From assembly GCF_030867145.1 (NCBI RefSeq), contig NC_134427.1, positions 17,569,001 to 17,633,000 of the forward strand: 64,000 bases of DNA, written 5' to 3'. The notes below the pieces were generated by a model. It had not been told where the DNA came from, did no database searches, and saw only the letters and a program-made list of their open reading frames with translations. This stretch comes from Opisthocomus hoazin (taxonomy: Eukaryota; Chordata; Aves; Opisthocomiformes; Opisthocomidae). Below, one piece after another: positions 1 to 12,300 of this stretch. How positions within the stretch are numbered: the stretch's first letter is position 1; each line of letters opens with the position of its first letter. Both the position numbers and the translations under genes were made by a program.

Positions 1-970
1 TTCAAACTATCATGTGGAAAATTCTGCCTAATAGAATTAAGCAGAGAATTGGATGGCTCAGGACATTTCAGTCAGATTAATACTAATCTTACAACAATTT
101 ACAGTGTGAGGAAATATTCTCTACAGAATAAACATACTGGAGTCACTTCAAAAATGTTATAACTGTTGACGTTAGTGCTGTTACACCTGGGATGTATTAA
201 AATTGTCCTCCCAAGAGACCTTTTCTACAGTTTTTAACCAATATTATGTCCCATTGACTTTAAGAGCCTAAAATAATTGTGAATGAATCCCAAATTATCA
301 TTTCTTTTATCTTCTTCAGAGTTGCATGCTAGTCCTGTGTTCTGTGGACGAAGTGCTGTAGGCTAACATTTAAGTTTGGAAGCTGCTGGAGCAGGAGATT
401 GTTTTGCAGAGGCAGCATAAAAAATCCTCTAAACCAAACTCAGTGTACAACTTACAACAAGGCTAAGCCATAAATATCTTGCTAGATGGAGAAGCTGTTC
501 TGGACTGCTGAAGTTCCTTGTAGGTTCAGTAACAGACATGTTCAAAAGGCTCCTTGCCTGTAAAAAGATTGACCAAAGGTGAACTGGCTTTTAGCATCAT
601 TCATTCAAGACTATCATCATAGTCTTCAACCTTGCCATCAGCATCTGACCTGAGCTTCTACGTGCTTGAATCTCATGCAACATCTCAGTTAAGAACCAGT
701 CTCAACCATGCAAGTGCAGTGTGTTACCTTGTGTGAATGATATTGAGAAAACTCTTCACCTCACTACACCAAGCAACCATGAGGAAGGAACCATGTGAGC
801 TTGCTCAGAAAAGCAGAAAGGAACCCACTTCCAAGGACTCAGCAAATAAACCAGCTAAAATTAACTAAAGTAAAAATTTTATTATGTCCTGACATAAAAA
901 AATGAAACACATCTAGACTGGACTTGGGGTGTTTTGTAGCAGCTTTTCACAGGGACACCAATTCCATTTT
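1..970. other. intergenic DNA, no gene recognised
   Basis: AT-rich single-copy-looking sequence with stop codons in all frames. I see no exon-like open frame with convincing flanking splice sites. A short stretch near 244-285 has a CATTGACTTTAAG-like motif, related to a degenerate repeat seen elsewhere in the window. Nothing else stands out. Confidence 0.5.
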
Positions 971-1529
971 GTGATTCTGCCCCTCTACTATGCTCTGGTG
1001 AGTCCTCACCTGTAGTACTGCGTTCAGCTCTGGAGCCCTCAGCACAAGAAGGACATGGAACTGTTGGAGCGGGTCCAAAGGAGGGCTACAAAAATGATCC
1101 GAGGGCTGGAGCACCTCTCCTACAAGGACAGGCTGAGAGAGTTGGGCTTGTTCAGCCTGGAGAAGAGAAGGCCCCGGGGAGACCTGATTGCAGCCTTTCA
1201 GTACTTAAAGGGAGCCTATAGGAAAGATGGGGACAATCTGTTTAGTAGAGACGGCAGTGACAGGACGAGGGGTAATGGTTTTAAACCAAAACAGGGTAGG
1301 TTTAGGCTGGATATAAGGAAGAAATTCTTTACAATGAGGGTGGGGAAACACTGGAACGGGTTGCCCAGAGAGGTAGTGGAGGCCCCATCCCTGGAAACAT
1401 TCAAGACCAGGTTGGACAGGGCTCTGAGCAACCTGATCTAGTTAGCGGTGTCCCTGCTCGCTGCGGGGGGGGTTGGACTAGATGACCTCTAGGGGTCCCT
1501 TCCAACCCAAAACTTTCTATGATTCTATA
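971..1529 (+). mobile_element. CR1 LINE fragment, 3' end, + strand
   Basis: This is the 5'-truncated 3' end of a chicken-repeat-1 (CR1) non-LTR retrotransposon. It starts at about the ILPLYYALVSPHL segment that follows the reverse transcriptase domain of ORF2. It then has the conserved C-terminal blocks [32 protein letters not shown] and [18 protein letters not shown], and ends with a region resembling [22 protein letters not shown]. The 3' UTR has the usual GGTTGGACTAGATGACCTCTA and CCCTTCCAACCC motifs. The element ends in TTCTATGATTCTATA (about 1515-1529), the CR1 terminal octamer repeat. A TAG at 1013-1015 replaces the Glu codon of the HLEYC motif, so the copy is dead. The frame downstream stays open to 1441; its first ATG is at 1055. 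No target-site duplication is expected or seen. Confidence 0.95.
1016..1441 (+). pseudogene. remnant of CR1 ORF2 C-terminus
   Basis: Open stretch of the CR1 ORF2 C-terminal region behind the in-frame TAG at 1013-1015. It has no reverse transcriptase catalytic motif because the copy is truncated 3' of that domain. The open frame is residual from the transposon, not a host gene. The first ATG (1055) is an internal Met of the family (the M of [10 protein letters not shown]), not an authentic start. Confidence 0.9.
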
Positions 1530-4073
1530 AGCTGTGAGAGGTGTTTGGTTCTGTATGAATTGATGGCTGCAGTAACAAAAAGAACTAGTTAAAGTACTTG
1601 ACAGACTTTTCCCTGTAGTAGAGACCAGTAACATTTGGCTGTATGAATTATTTATCTCAGTACCATAAGAGCCTAAATTCTGTTTCATTGTGAAATGGTT
1701 CTAAAAAATGGGTTGATGATACAGGTTCAGTTATTCTCTCCCCCACTCACAGTAATACATGCTTTACCTCCATAAACTGGCTGTATTCTTTCAAGTCTTT
1801 CAGTCCTTTGCACTGTTGTCGCTAAAAATGCAGTCTCACTCAACACGGTAATAAATCTCAAAGCTAGCTAGAGCACACTTTGTAATGTATTTTAAGTGAC
1901 ACGTCTGTCTTGTCCTGTGTCATTTGGACAGTAATAAAATGGCAATGGTTGGCATGAAGCTAGAAGGATCAGACTCTATGTACTGGATCAGGAAACATAT
2001 ACAGCTTTGTTATAGAACAAAACCATGCATTTTTAGCTAGGAAAAATATCTTCTTTTATGGAAACTGTAATGATAATAATAATAAGGCAGGCAAATCAGT
2101 CTGTTCTTGTCAAGTTCTAAAAGTCCTTTAGTGTATCCTTTCCCTTTTTCAGAACAAATTCTCTTTTCGGCTCAAAAGGTGAAATCATGATGTTTCAAAG
2201 CCTCATTGTTTTGGAGATGAAGTACAGTGTAGTTTAAATATCAGAGGGCAATAGAAAAAAAAATGTGTGATATGGAATGTGGGTTAAAAAAAGTAAATAT
2301 TAAGTCAATACATTCAGTGGTCTAAGGAAACACTAATGCATTGTTACTTTCTGACTTTAACTCTGAAAACAAATATAGCTTTCACTGCTAACGATTAAGA
2401 TTTGGTGGAACTTACAATGTTAAGATAACATTTAGTAATAAGCACTGCCTTGAACCAAGTAGTAAAAGCAATCTGAGAGTGAATACTAAAAAGGTTCTTT
2501 TACTAATGAAGGAATCTCCTTAACACAAAATTCCAAGAGACAAACACATCCACTGTCAAGCACGAGCTGTCCTAGGGTTTCATGTTTATCTTATAGAGAC
2601 TGTGGGTACTAGAAATGTGCCCTTCATCCTTTCAGACGGGGCATAAAGATCTCGGTAAAGAGACTTCTGAACATACTTCATTCCGTTTTTTGAAAGAAGA
2701 GTAAAAAAAAATTCTCTATGTGTTTGTGTGAGTATGCTCCAATATTGCAACAGTATTTGTTATTTGTAATGGTATTTGTGAATGGGATTTGTCCCTGAAA
2801 ACTTACTCAGAAGGGACTGCAGATATTGCACTTGCAAATGTAACGCTTCTGGCTGCAGTTCCAACATTCTAGCAGCATGCCAAGGGGCTGACGGGGAAGC
2901 GTTTGGCGCACAGCATTATCTAGCTCTGTTCACACTCCCTTATGTTCTCCTTCCCTCTCTTCCTCCCTGGTTGACACAATTTGCCACTAGCAGTTTAGAA
3001 ACTGAAGAGAAGAAATAACAAGTTTCCATGTATTCCTTAAATATTCAGAAGTCCCACTGATCACAGTGGGAAGTTTGCATACGAAAGGATGACAAGGTTG
3101 GGTTGTACCCAAAATCCATATTTGAAAAATGGCAAAAGCTTATGCTCCTAAACTTCAGAGATGATTAGAATGCAGCAATCCCGTGTTTCTGTTCAGTTGC
3201 TATTCTAATCCAGGCAGCTGGACAGCATAAACATACATAAAATAGACCAAAAGTTTCCCATTAAAACCTCAATCTTCCTTAACAAGTATTTCTTTGTTCT
3301 TTCTTTTCATATCAGTTCAGAAGAAATAAGCAATAAAGAGAGCATTGTACCTAAGAAAAACATGCAAAGGGCAAGAAAAAATGAAGATAATCCTTGCTAT
3401 CTTGGTGATGTCATTTTTCAGTGCCCCGGTGTTTTGTATCCCATTTGTGGTTTCTAAGCTGCTTCAAGCTCCTTGCTAACATTTGATTAAGACATCACAT
3501 GGTGTCTTGAAGGTGATATGGCAGCTACCCCCAGGCAATTTGAAACGAAAAATAGAGGTGTGAGTGCGCCCACACACATATGGACTGTATTGACTTACGC
3601 AGAACCGGTCTTCTGAGACTGGTGACAGATAGCCAATGAGTCTAGGTCTTCAGCTTGCTCTGAAAAACACTGTTCTGCCTGAAGATTTTGCTGACTTGTT
3701 TGGAGCAGTGTATTAACTCTCGCATAAACTGCCTGCACACATTTCTCTATTTTAAATGCAGTTCATTCTTTCATGGTTTTGTGAGCCCCTGTTTGATGAC
3801 AAAGTAGCTCTTCGCTTGTCAAAGGCTGAATGCCACTTCTGTACAGTGCTGGAGCTTTTTGTGCCTAGCTATCAGTGCATGCCAGTGTTCAACAGCAAAG
3901 TGATGAATTCATAAAATGTACTAGCTGCTCAGCATTAAAAATACCGCACCACTAGGAAGTGATAATCGTACTGACTTCTGAGAAAATGTTTTGGGGTTTG
4001 GTATTACAAAAGGCCTTTGTGTCTGGGAGTTGATGCTATAACCCCTACTTGCATGCGGAGACTTCTGCAGCAT

Positions 4074-4091
4074 CCCCCCCCCCCCCCCCCC
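4074..4091. repeat. poly-C homopolymer tract
   Basis: An uninterrupted run of 18 C in otherwise AT-rich intergenic DNA. Its exact length is doubtful because homopolymers of this size are error-prone in sequencing and polymerase-slippage-prone in vivo. Confidence 0.9.
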
Positions 4092-5129
4092 AATAGTGTA
4101 CTTGCTGATGTGCCCAGCTTTTGTCTGGAAGTGCTAGTGAAGGCTTCCTTTCCCTTTTTACACATGCTGGTGACAGAGTAAGTTTTCTTTGCCCCAAGAC
4201 TGTTTTTGTTAAATATCACAAGGATTTGAGCAAATAAGCATTCTCACTGGAAGCATTCACAAAGCTGTTCTGAAAGAGCTGATGTGTTTGCAAATCATCC
4301 AGATACGGATCAGAAGCAATGGTATGTGACTGAGGTGACCAGTAACACTTACGAAACCTAGAGAGCCAATACTTCATTCATTCAATATGTAAGGAAGATA
4401 AATAGTGCTATTGCCTTTGATTCCTCTGGAGGGTTTTTCACATGAATATATATATGCCGGCCCTACTGTTCCATTTATAGATTAAGTTTTGGAAAACTGA
4501 AAGAGTTTCTTGTTAATGGTGAAGCTAGAAGGGGAAAGCGCAGCCATTGACTATATGTGGTTACAAAGTATGTGTTTTATTACATGCAGTCATTAACTTG
4601 CTTACATCTCTGAATACAGTGGTAAACAGTTGCTCTTAGCAAAGTTTCTCACATTTATGTGACCACATCACTTAAGAGATGAGCTCCTGGAAGCAGATGA
4701 AGGAATGTCAGAGAAATGAGAAGAGCTACTCTGAGTATACAGTAGTCAAAATAATCTAGACCTGCTTACATATAGGCTTCTGCATCTATATTTCACCACA
4801 AAGTAACCAGGCTTCTCAGAGTTATGGAGCTTCTGCTGCTTTCACTGATTTATATTGTTTTCAGGTACCTAAATTAGAGACTTCATTTCAGAAGGTGTTA
4901 TTCACAGTTTAAATGTAATGCAAAATGCACCTACTCAGTGCAGTTATTCTGTTGGTTTTTAAACTGTGTTCAGATGTAGCGTCAGTTCCCTAACTGGGGA
5001 ATCAGAGTTTGTTTTCCACCTCTCTATTTCAGTTTCTTTATATCGGTCAGTCAGTCAGTCATCCCTGGTTCTGCAGACACAAAACTGCTGAACGTTTTTT
5101 TTTTTTAGAAAATGTGTATCACATAATGT

Positions 5130-5215
5130 GTTCTTTGAGGGTTTGAGCCTGTGCCCATTGAGGTCAATGACAAAGCTTCTATTGACTTCAGTGATACAGA
5201 ATCAGGCCCTGAGGC
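5130..5215. repeat. degenerate ancient interspersed repeat with internal hairpin
   Basis: The core holds CATTGAGGTCAATG (5156-5169) and ATTGACTTCAGTG (5181-5193), which are near-complementary and could fold back, followed by ATCAGGCCCTGAGG. From memory, this CATTGAAGTCAATG / ATTGACTTCAGTGG / ATCAGGCCC pattern recurs widely in sauropsid genomes as an old repeat. I cannot name the family with certainty. Similar but weaker pieces occur elsewhere in the window. Confidence 0.5.
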
Positions 5216-8121
5216 TCAAAGAATTGGTGCATTGTTAATTCCTCGGTGCTAGCAGGAAAAAGGGGCTTGTAAATGCGTATCCCACTGCCAATAAACGGAT
5301 GCCAAGCAGTTAGCATTTCTTGCACCCAAAGCAATTCATATCCATACAGGTTTTTAGAAGTCTAAATGAAGCAGAGTCCCTCCCTCGGCTCCCAGAGCTA
5401 ACTTTTCTATCTTCTGATTAAAGCATCACTAATTAGCAACCCAAATTTTGCTGAATTAATCAGACCAAACACAATTCCAGCATGTTTATGTATGGAACAG
5501 AGGTATAGTCTGCTTGTTTTATTATCTCCTCTGTCATCGATCATGTACAGTACATTTTACAGAGTAAAGTTTTCAAATGATTAACTGCCCTGTTCCCCCA
5601 TAGTACTTCGCACATTTGATCGATTTCTAGTCATCTCATTCAGCCCTGACCTTGCTGTGTTACAGTCATTTCTATAGCTCCAAATCCAGTTAATCTGTGT
5701 TTAGTGTCTGAATTTATAGCTGAACAACCAAAATATTTAAATATTAAGTAACCTTTGCTTGAGTCTACGTTCTTTTTGGCTCCTAAATTGTTAGGATATG
5801 ATTTCAGCACTCTGCAGTACCATCGGGCCAGATCCTGAGCTCTGTAATCCCTTCTTTGGCAGAAAAATCTACTGAAGATGCAAGTATACTCCCAAAATTT
5901 GCAAGGTTATTTGGCTCAATCTCCTTTTTTTTAGAAAACAGCCTATTTAGAGGATGCCTATCGATGTCTTTGAAATACTGAAAAACATTAGGCAAGGGAG
6001 GTGAGGGTTGGGGAGAATATAGAGAGTTTCTGATAATCTGAATCCAGACGTAGGGAACATTATTATGTTTGTGTCAAACAGCTTTCCTTTCCATGCCTCT
6101 CCTGGAACTACAGAGCTGCTTTTGTCATCAAACTGCCCTTCATCTCCAAATCATATTTTGGGCTAGAGTACAAATCATGTACTCAACAGAAGGAAAAGCC
6201 ATGGAGCTGCAATACATGCTACCCTCTACCTGAGCAGTTTTGGCCAAAGCGGGAAATCTGTTCATTGCACGTTCTCACTCAGCAGTCTTGCTCACATCAG
6301 GATCAGCTATGCTGGCTTTCGTGCCAAAAATAGGCTTTCACTGCTATCTTGCTTCTGTTTTTCAGACACATGCAAGCTGGATTCTTATGAGCAGCTTCAA
6401 CAGGATTGAAAGTTTGGGAAATTTCAGTGTGTTACACTTGATAAACTCCACTGACAGGCTTCAGGCTGCCAGGATGCCACTGGGGGTGCAATTAGAAGGC
6501 AGTGGTATCACACAGGAACCATCGACGGCCTTGTTTAGCCTTTAAAGCCTGTACTTGGTTGTCAGATTGGGAAGGGAGAGAATATGACTTGACCCTCAGG
6601 GCCCCAAATGAGGTTGCAGAACTGAGAGCTTGAAAGTGCATTTTTAATCTTAAAAGGAATACGTTTAGTACAAGTAATCAAGAGATACATAGGGCTCCAC
6701 AATGCTGTTTTTACAAAGCTGCTGCAAAGTATTTAATTTCTGGGTTAGCTGGAAGCATTCAACCTTCTGAATCAGAAATGTCTTTCCTGTTATGAGGAAT
6801 ATATACATATACATACTGCATGTTTTAAAGATGTGACAGTCATGGCCTAATCAAAATAAAGTTAGAATGGTATTTCCTCCTTCTTTTTTCATTTGTGATC
6901 TAATGACTTGGAGTCCAGTCTGATGTCCGCCGATGTCAGTGAGGGTTTCTTATTCACTGTGCATGGGACCAGAACTTTATCTCAAGGTTACATCTTTATA
7001 TTTCTAGGCTTATTGGTCTGATGACCTTCGGGCAGTCTGTGAACTTTGAAAAATGCAGTTGCTACTAAAGCTGCCATTCACTTTCCCTTTGGCTTGAGTA
7101 GCCTGAGTGGTCTTGTATGTTCCAAAACCTCACTAATTCAGCAAAAGCCTTTTGATGAACACCAACTAAATTGAGCAAGTAGATCTTCCCTGATGAACCA
7201 ATTTTGGAAATTTTAGTTGTGTTTTGTCATCAAAAATGAACGTTGCTGACGGATGTGAGAAGTGCTGTCAGCTGATCTTTGTGTTTTTAGCTTACAGCTA
7301 TAGTTCTGAGAAAATTATTTTCATGTATCTATTTTAGAAGTTCACTATCAGCTTATTTGAAATGTATCATAATCAAGGCATACATGAATGTAAAGTTATG
7401 GGGATTCTGCTATTTGACCAAATGAGTCTTTTTAAATATGAGAACTACAGGAATAATCTCTTACAAAAAAGCTGGTACATGTATTAGATGCTGAAAATAT
7501 GCAGAAATCAGTTGACTTTTGGTTCATTATTGTGCAAAGTATGGAAAATGCATTCACTGAGAACAAGTAAAACAGCTGGTCTTGTTTTAAATACAAATCT
7601 CAGCACTTACCAAGTTCGCAATGTCATCTCCAATGTGAAGTAGCTGTTTTAGCTTGAGCAAAGCTCATGCTGCAGTTGAGGAGGCTATGGCCTGAGCTAA
7701 AACAGTGGAATGTATCTGGAGTAGATGACCATACTCACATAGTTTTACGCCTGTGTGGAGACATGTCCATCACGGCCTGACATTTACTTGGGTTTGACAG
7801 TAGGTCTGCAGGGGTATTTCTCAGGCTGCTAATTGTCTGTTTCTTTGCGTTTCCTTATACATTGACTCGTGGAGTCTTTTAGAACAATTTCTGCCTTTTC
7901 TGAATTAGTTTCATCCTCTGAATTACAGTGTCATCCCCAAGCCTCTTTTTCCTGGTCGGGCAGGGTCCTCTCCCCAAAAATCATGTATGAACTGACCTGT
8001 TAGAGCAACATCACTGGGCTGGTAATTATCATTTATCTGTACACAGATTTGCCATTGTCTGCTGACTGAACAAGAGCTGAGAGGGCTCCTGGCACTCTAA
8101 GCCATATTTTACAGCTAGCTG

Positions 8122-8139
8122 TTGTTGTATTTACAACAA
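8122..8139. repeat. small perfect inverted repeat
   Basis: TTGTTGTA and TACAACAA are exact reverse complements separated by a 2-nt TT loop. There is no adjacent gene or terminator logic to give it a role, so it is probably chance. Confidence 0.6.
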
Positions 8140-8431
8140 TGCGGCCCGCTGAGGTGACATCTTTCAGCACTCTTCTGCAAAAAGAGACAGAGCATGTGGA
8201 ACGAAGGGTCAAATGCTGAGCAGAGGTAAATAAACTGGCAGGTAGCTTCTAGCAAGAGCCATGTGGGAGACAAATGATTCGGAAACTACAGGGTTCAGGA
8301 GATGCAAATCTTGAAAAACTGTGGTCATTATGGTCCAGTTCATACAGAATTAGAATAATGCCCTGTCTCTTTGCTTACCACAGATATTTTATTTGCTTTT
8401 CATGCTGTCATTACATTAGTAAGTCCATACT

Positions 8432-9346
8432 TGCTGTTTAACATTTTCATCAATGACTTAGTGAGATCAAGCGCACCCTCCGCAAGTTTGCAGATGACAC
8501 CAAGCTGAGTGGTGCAGCTGACACACCAGAAGGATGGGATGCCATCAGAGGGACCTGGACAAGCTCGAGAAATGGGCCTGTGTGACCCTCATCAGGTTCA
8601 ACAAGGCTAAGTGCAAGGTCCTGCATCTGGGTCCCCCCACTAGCAATGCAGGCTGGGGGATGAGGGGATTGAGAGCAGCCCTGCAGAGAAGGACTTGGGG
8701 GTACTGGTGGATGAAAAGCTTGCATGAGCCACCAGTGTGCACTCACAGCCCAGAAGGCCAACCGTATCCTGGGCTGCATTAAGAGAAGCGTGGCCAGCAG
8801 GGCAAGAGAGGGGATTCTGCCCCTCTACTCCGCTCTATTGAGACCCCACCTGGAGTCCTGCGTCCAGCTCTGGAGCCCCCAGCACAAGAAAGGACATGGA
8901 CCTGTTGGAACGGAGCCAGAGGAGGGCCACAAAGATGATCCAAGGGCTGGAGCACCTCTCCTGTGAGGAAAAGCTGAGAGAGTTGGGGGTGTTCAGCCTG
9001 GAGAAAAGAAGGCTCCGGGGTGACCTTATAGCAGCCTTCCAGTACCTGAAGGGGGCTTATAGGAAAGATGGGGAAAATATTTTCAGCAGGGCTTGTTGTG
9101 ATAGGACAAGGGGTAGATTTAGACTGGATATAAGGAAGATATTTTTTTACAGTGTGGGTGGTGAAACCCTGGCCCAGGTTGTCCAGAGAGGTGGTCGATG
9201 CCCCATCCCTGGAAAGATTCAAGGCTGGGTTGGACGGGGCTCTGAGTAACCTGATGCAGTTGAAGATGTCCCTGCTCATTGTAGGGGGGTTGGGCTAGAT
9301 GACCTCTAAAGGTCCCTTCCAACCCAAAGCATTCTATGATTCTATA
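8432..9346 (+). mobile_element. CR1 LINE fragment, 3' end, frameshifted, + strand
   Basis: This is a second, longer and more decayed CR1 copy. It begins at the LFNIFINDL motif of the reverse transcriptase and continues through the catalytic region; the DNA reads GCAGATGACACCAAGCTGAG, equivalent to ADDTKLS. It then runs through the post-RT blocks and into the 3' UTR (GGGTTGGGCTAGATGACCTCTAAAGG, CCCTTCCAACCC). It ends in ATTCTATGATTCTATA (9331-9346). Family peptides are spread over different frames. [20 protein letters not shown] lies in the frame opening at 8724, and [19 protein letters not shown] in the frame opening at 8896. At least two frameshifts are therefore present. Around 9111-9116 the DRTRG...GRFRLDIRK region lacks the residues normally between these blocks, which indicates a small deletion. 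Confidence 0.95.
8450..9249 (+). pseudogene. frameshifted CR1 ORF2 remnant
   Basis: Coding remnant of the reverse transcriptase and C-terminal part of CR1 ORF2, broken across reading frames as described for the enclosing element. It cannot encode a working enzyme. The overlapping minus-strand open frames (for example 8779-9279) are only complements of CR1 sequence. Confidence 0.85.
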
Positions 9347-12300
9347 AAAGACATATTTATCCTCCAAACTGAATCCATAGTTCAATCAAATGTATATAGC
9401 AAACACAAGACTTCACATATGCCTTAAAGCCAAACTCCTCACTGAAAACATAAGTGGTGATCTACTTAGAAGTTGAATTCAGCTCTAATGGCAAAGCCAA
9501 GTTCAAAGTTCATCTATATCTAGGCATAAGGGATTGTGTGATGCTGGGTGGAATGGGGTGGCCCTTATGCTATGAATAAGCTTGCAGTATAAACATGCTC
9601 TATGATGCTGCTGTTACTGGATTTCACCTCTGACAGCAGAATGTTTCCCTAAAGAATAATAGAAACAAGTGCTTTCCAAAAGATTTCCAGCATGTCGCTT
9701 TTCATATATACTTAATACTTCAAAACCTTATAACAACACTCCAGAAATTTACAGCACCAAGGAGCCCTATTTAGCAACGCCTTTCCATTAATCTGCTATT
9801 TTTTTCTTCAACAGCATAATTATGTTAGAAATAAAGAAAGCAACTGTGTATTCATGGTCCAATTTAACAGGCCTCAATACTTTGCTAAAGCACTGCAGTG
9901 GATCAGTTGGAGTTAATTATTATACAAGATTACATTGCAAATAACAACAGTACATCAAAATAATGTGTAAGTTCTGCCTTGCAACACAAAAGCAAGAAAT
10001 TTCAAAGTTAAGTTTAAAATTACGCGTTTGCATTTTCTCCTGAGCTCACCACATCACACTTAAAAGTATTACGGCCCAAAAAAACCCTTGTGTAAGACTG
10101 GCCACTTCTTAGCTAACCCTTCTGATAACTGTACAGCTGATTAACAAGAACATGTTAAGGACAATTCTGAATTGTCTTGCTTTTAGAGATTTAATTAACT
10201 GGTTAATCACCATGAAAATAATTGTGGAGTTGGATGCTGCTCAGAGTCGGTGCCATAACCTAGGTACAGGAGGCAGAACTGCTGTTTCTGAAAAAGAATG
10301 ATTTTTATGTAAACAGGTTTCAGGGTAGAACTACAAGGTGACCTCTCAGCCACCTTCTTCAAAAAAGAAAACCCCAAAAAACCATGCTGTTTCATTTTAT
10401 ACTTCCTGATGTATGAAGAACAAATAGCTTATGAGATCTTTTAAATAAAAAAATTCTAGTCCTGCCTTTCCTATTGTTCCCTAGCCTCCCTTGCACCTCA
10501 ACACTGCGGATATGTAGGAACAAAATAGGCTATTAGCTTTATTCAAAGACCATTGAAGTCAACAGAATGATGCTTAATGAATGTAATGGTTGTTAGATTA
10601 AACTCTAGGCTACTGCATCACAAGTACCAAGGAAATAGCATCTGACTCATGGAAAGGAAGGATTTGACTTGATTTACATTTATTGTTTTGCATTTGTTAA
10701 GATATGCAAATTATTATCTGAGATTGAGCGTCCAGTTATGGTTTGAAGTTCTAAAACAGTTCTCTGTAGTACCAGAGGGGCCTCCAGTAGGAAGGGGCAT
10801 AATCACATTTGATATCCCCAATATTTAGAAAGCAATATAAAAGATAAAATAATATTTTAAGAGTAAAAAGATCTTTCAACATTTCTTCACATAATTTGAA
10901 GCAAGAAAAATCACAATGCTTCTTTTTTCAGTTAACTTTGCACTCTTAAAACATGATTCTTCAGGGGGTACGTATGCAGAGTGCAGAGTGAAAACAAATT
11001 TTCAATTCAAGATCATAGAATAATTTTTAAATGAAAGGAAATTTCTGCATAAATTTTAGTCTTGAGGGATGCCCAGAAGGATTGTGGGGTCTGCTACCTA
11101 GTTCATAAACAATACACATGGAAGGGTGAAAAAGGTGAAATGAAATATACAGATCATTCACTGGTGTGCAGGCCTTGCTCAGAATCTTTGTGCCATGCAA
11201 AATATGACAAATGCATTTACATTGCAGAAAAGTCAAATCTAGTCCATTTATCCTACTCCACAGTAGAATTTATTTCATTGATCTAAGGTGTTTTACACTG
11301 GATGAGGATTTGGTCCAGTATATTTTGAAACGCAACGCCAAGTACTGTGGGACTATGAACAGAAGCTAGATGGGTGCCTCTTTCTGGACTTTGTCTCAGT
11401 CAGTTACACTGTGAGGTCTGCTCTCAAACTTACTGAAAGTAATGGTTGTATATACAGTGATCTTACCTTCATGTTAGTGCTTGAGTACTTAGTGATTATT
11501 GAGTGCTTATGAGGACACAACAGAACTCAAAACAGGATTCCAGCAGTTTACATGTTCAAGAGCAGTTTCAAGATAAGCTGATACTAAAACAACATTTAAC
11601 AGATGATAATAAATGAATATCTCTTCTCCTGCAAATCAGGTCTGTGGAATCCTTGGGACTCATGGACTACTTCTGAAGACTCTGCAAACAGCAATTAAGA
11701 AGAGCAGATCTATTGTCAGTTGACTTCAATTTGCTATGTAAGGACCACTGCAGGTGTATTGGAAAATGCTTAAGACTTCAACTTGATGTAAGGTGAGAAT
11801 TGCTATCACAAAACCCTTCTGCAATTGTTTTTTCACTTCTTATGTTGTGTTCATTTCTCCTCCTGTTGTGCTGAAATAGCAATCAAATAGTCAGTTTTAT
11901 GCTGCAATTCTCAAGATCCAGCACAGCTGATACAAGGCGTGACTTACAAAGCCAAACAACTTATAATTAGGAATGGAAGTTTCATAAAGCATGAGAACAC
12001 TTCTGTTAGCATTGGCTATATTGTTAATATCAGATCTTTTCAAATAAGCCACCGGGCTTCTGAAAGATTTGCTTGTCTCCCAAGCACTGCAGATTATCAG
12101 AACCACATTGTGTTATTCACATCAATGTAAGTGTATAACTGTTGTCATCTTTGTACTCTCAGTTAATCCCACTGAAATCAATAAAAAGGATCATGTTAGG
12201 TGAAACTAATTTCTGTGCAGATGGACAATGCAAGTCCTTCACAATATGACAAAATAAGATTTAAAGACTGTGTATTAGATCTTTTAGTATACAGCCTGTG

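Larger units (their letters stand above)
1530..8431. other. intergenic DNA with simple repeats
   Basis: No gene recognised in about 6.9 kb. Short open frames here (63-101 codons) have no recognisable domain or exon context. Minor structure: an AAT-rich run near 2069-2086, a C18 homopolymer at 4074-4091, a T13 run near 5094-5106, a TCAG tetramer run near 5045-5060, a degenerate ancient repeat near 5130-5215, and a perfect 8-bp-arm hairpin at 8122-8139. Confidence 0.5.

Noticed and set aside
11005-11022. GATCATAGAATAATT, resembling a minus-strand CR1 3' terminus
   Set aside because: Only about one octamer matches and no CR1 3' UTR follows.
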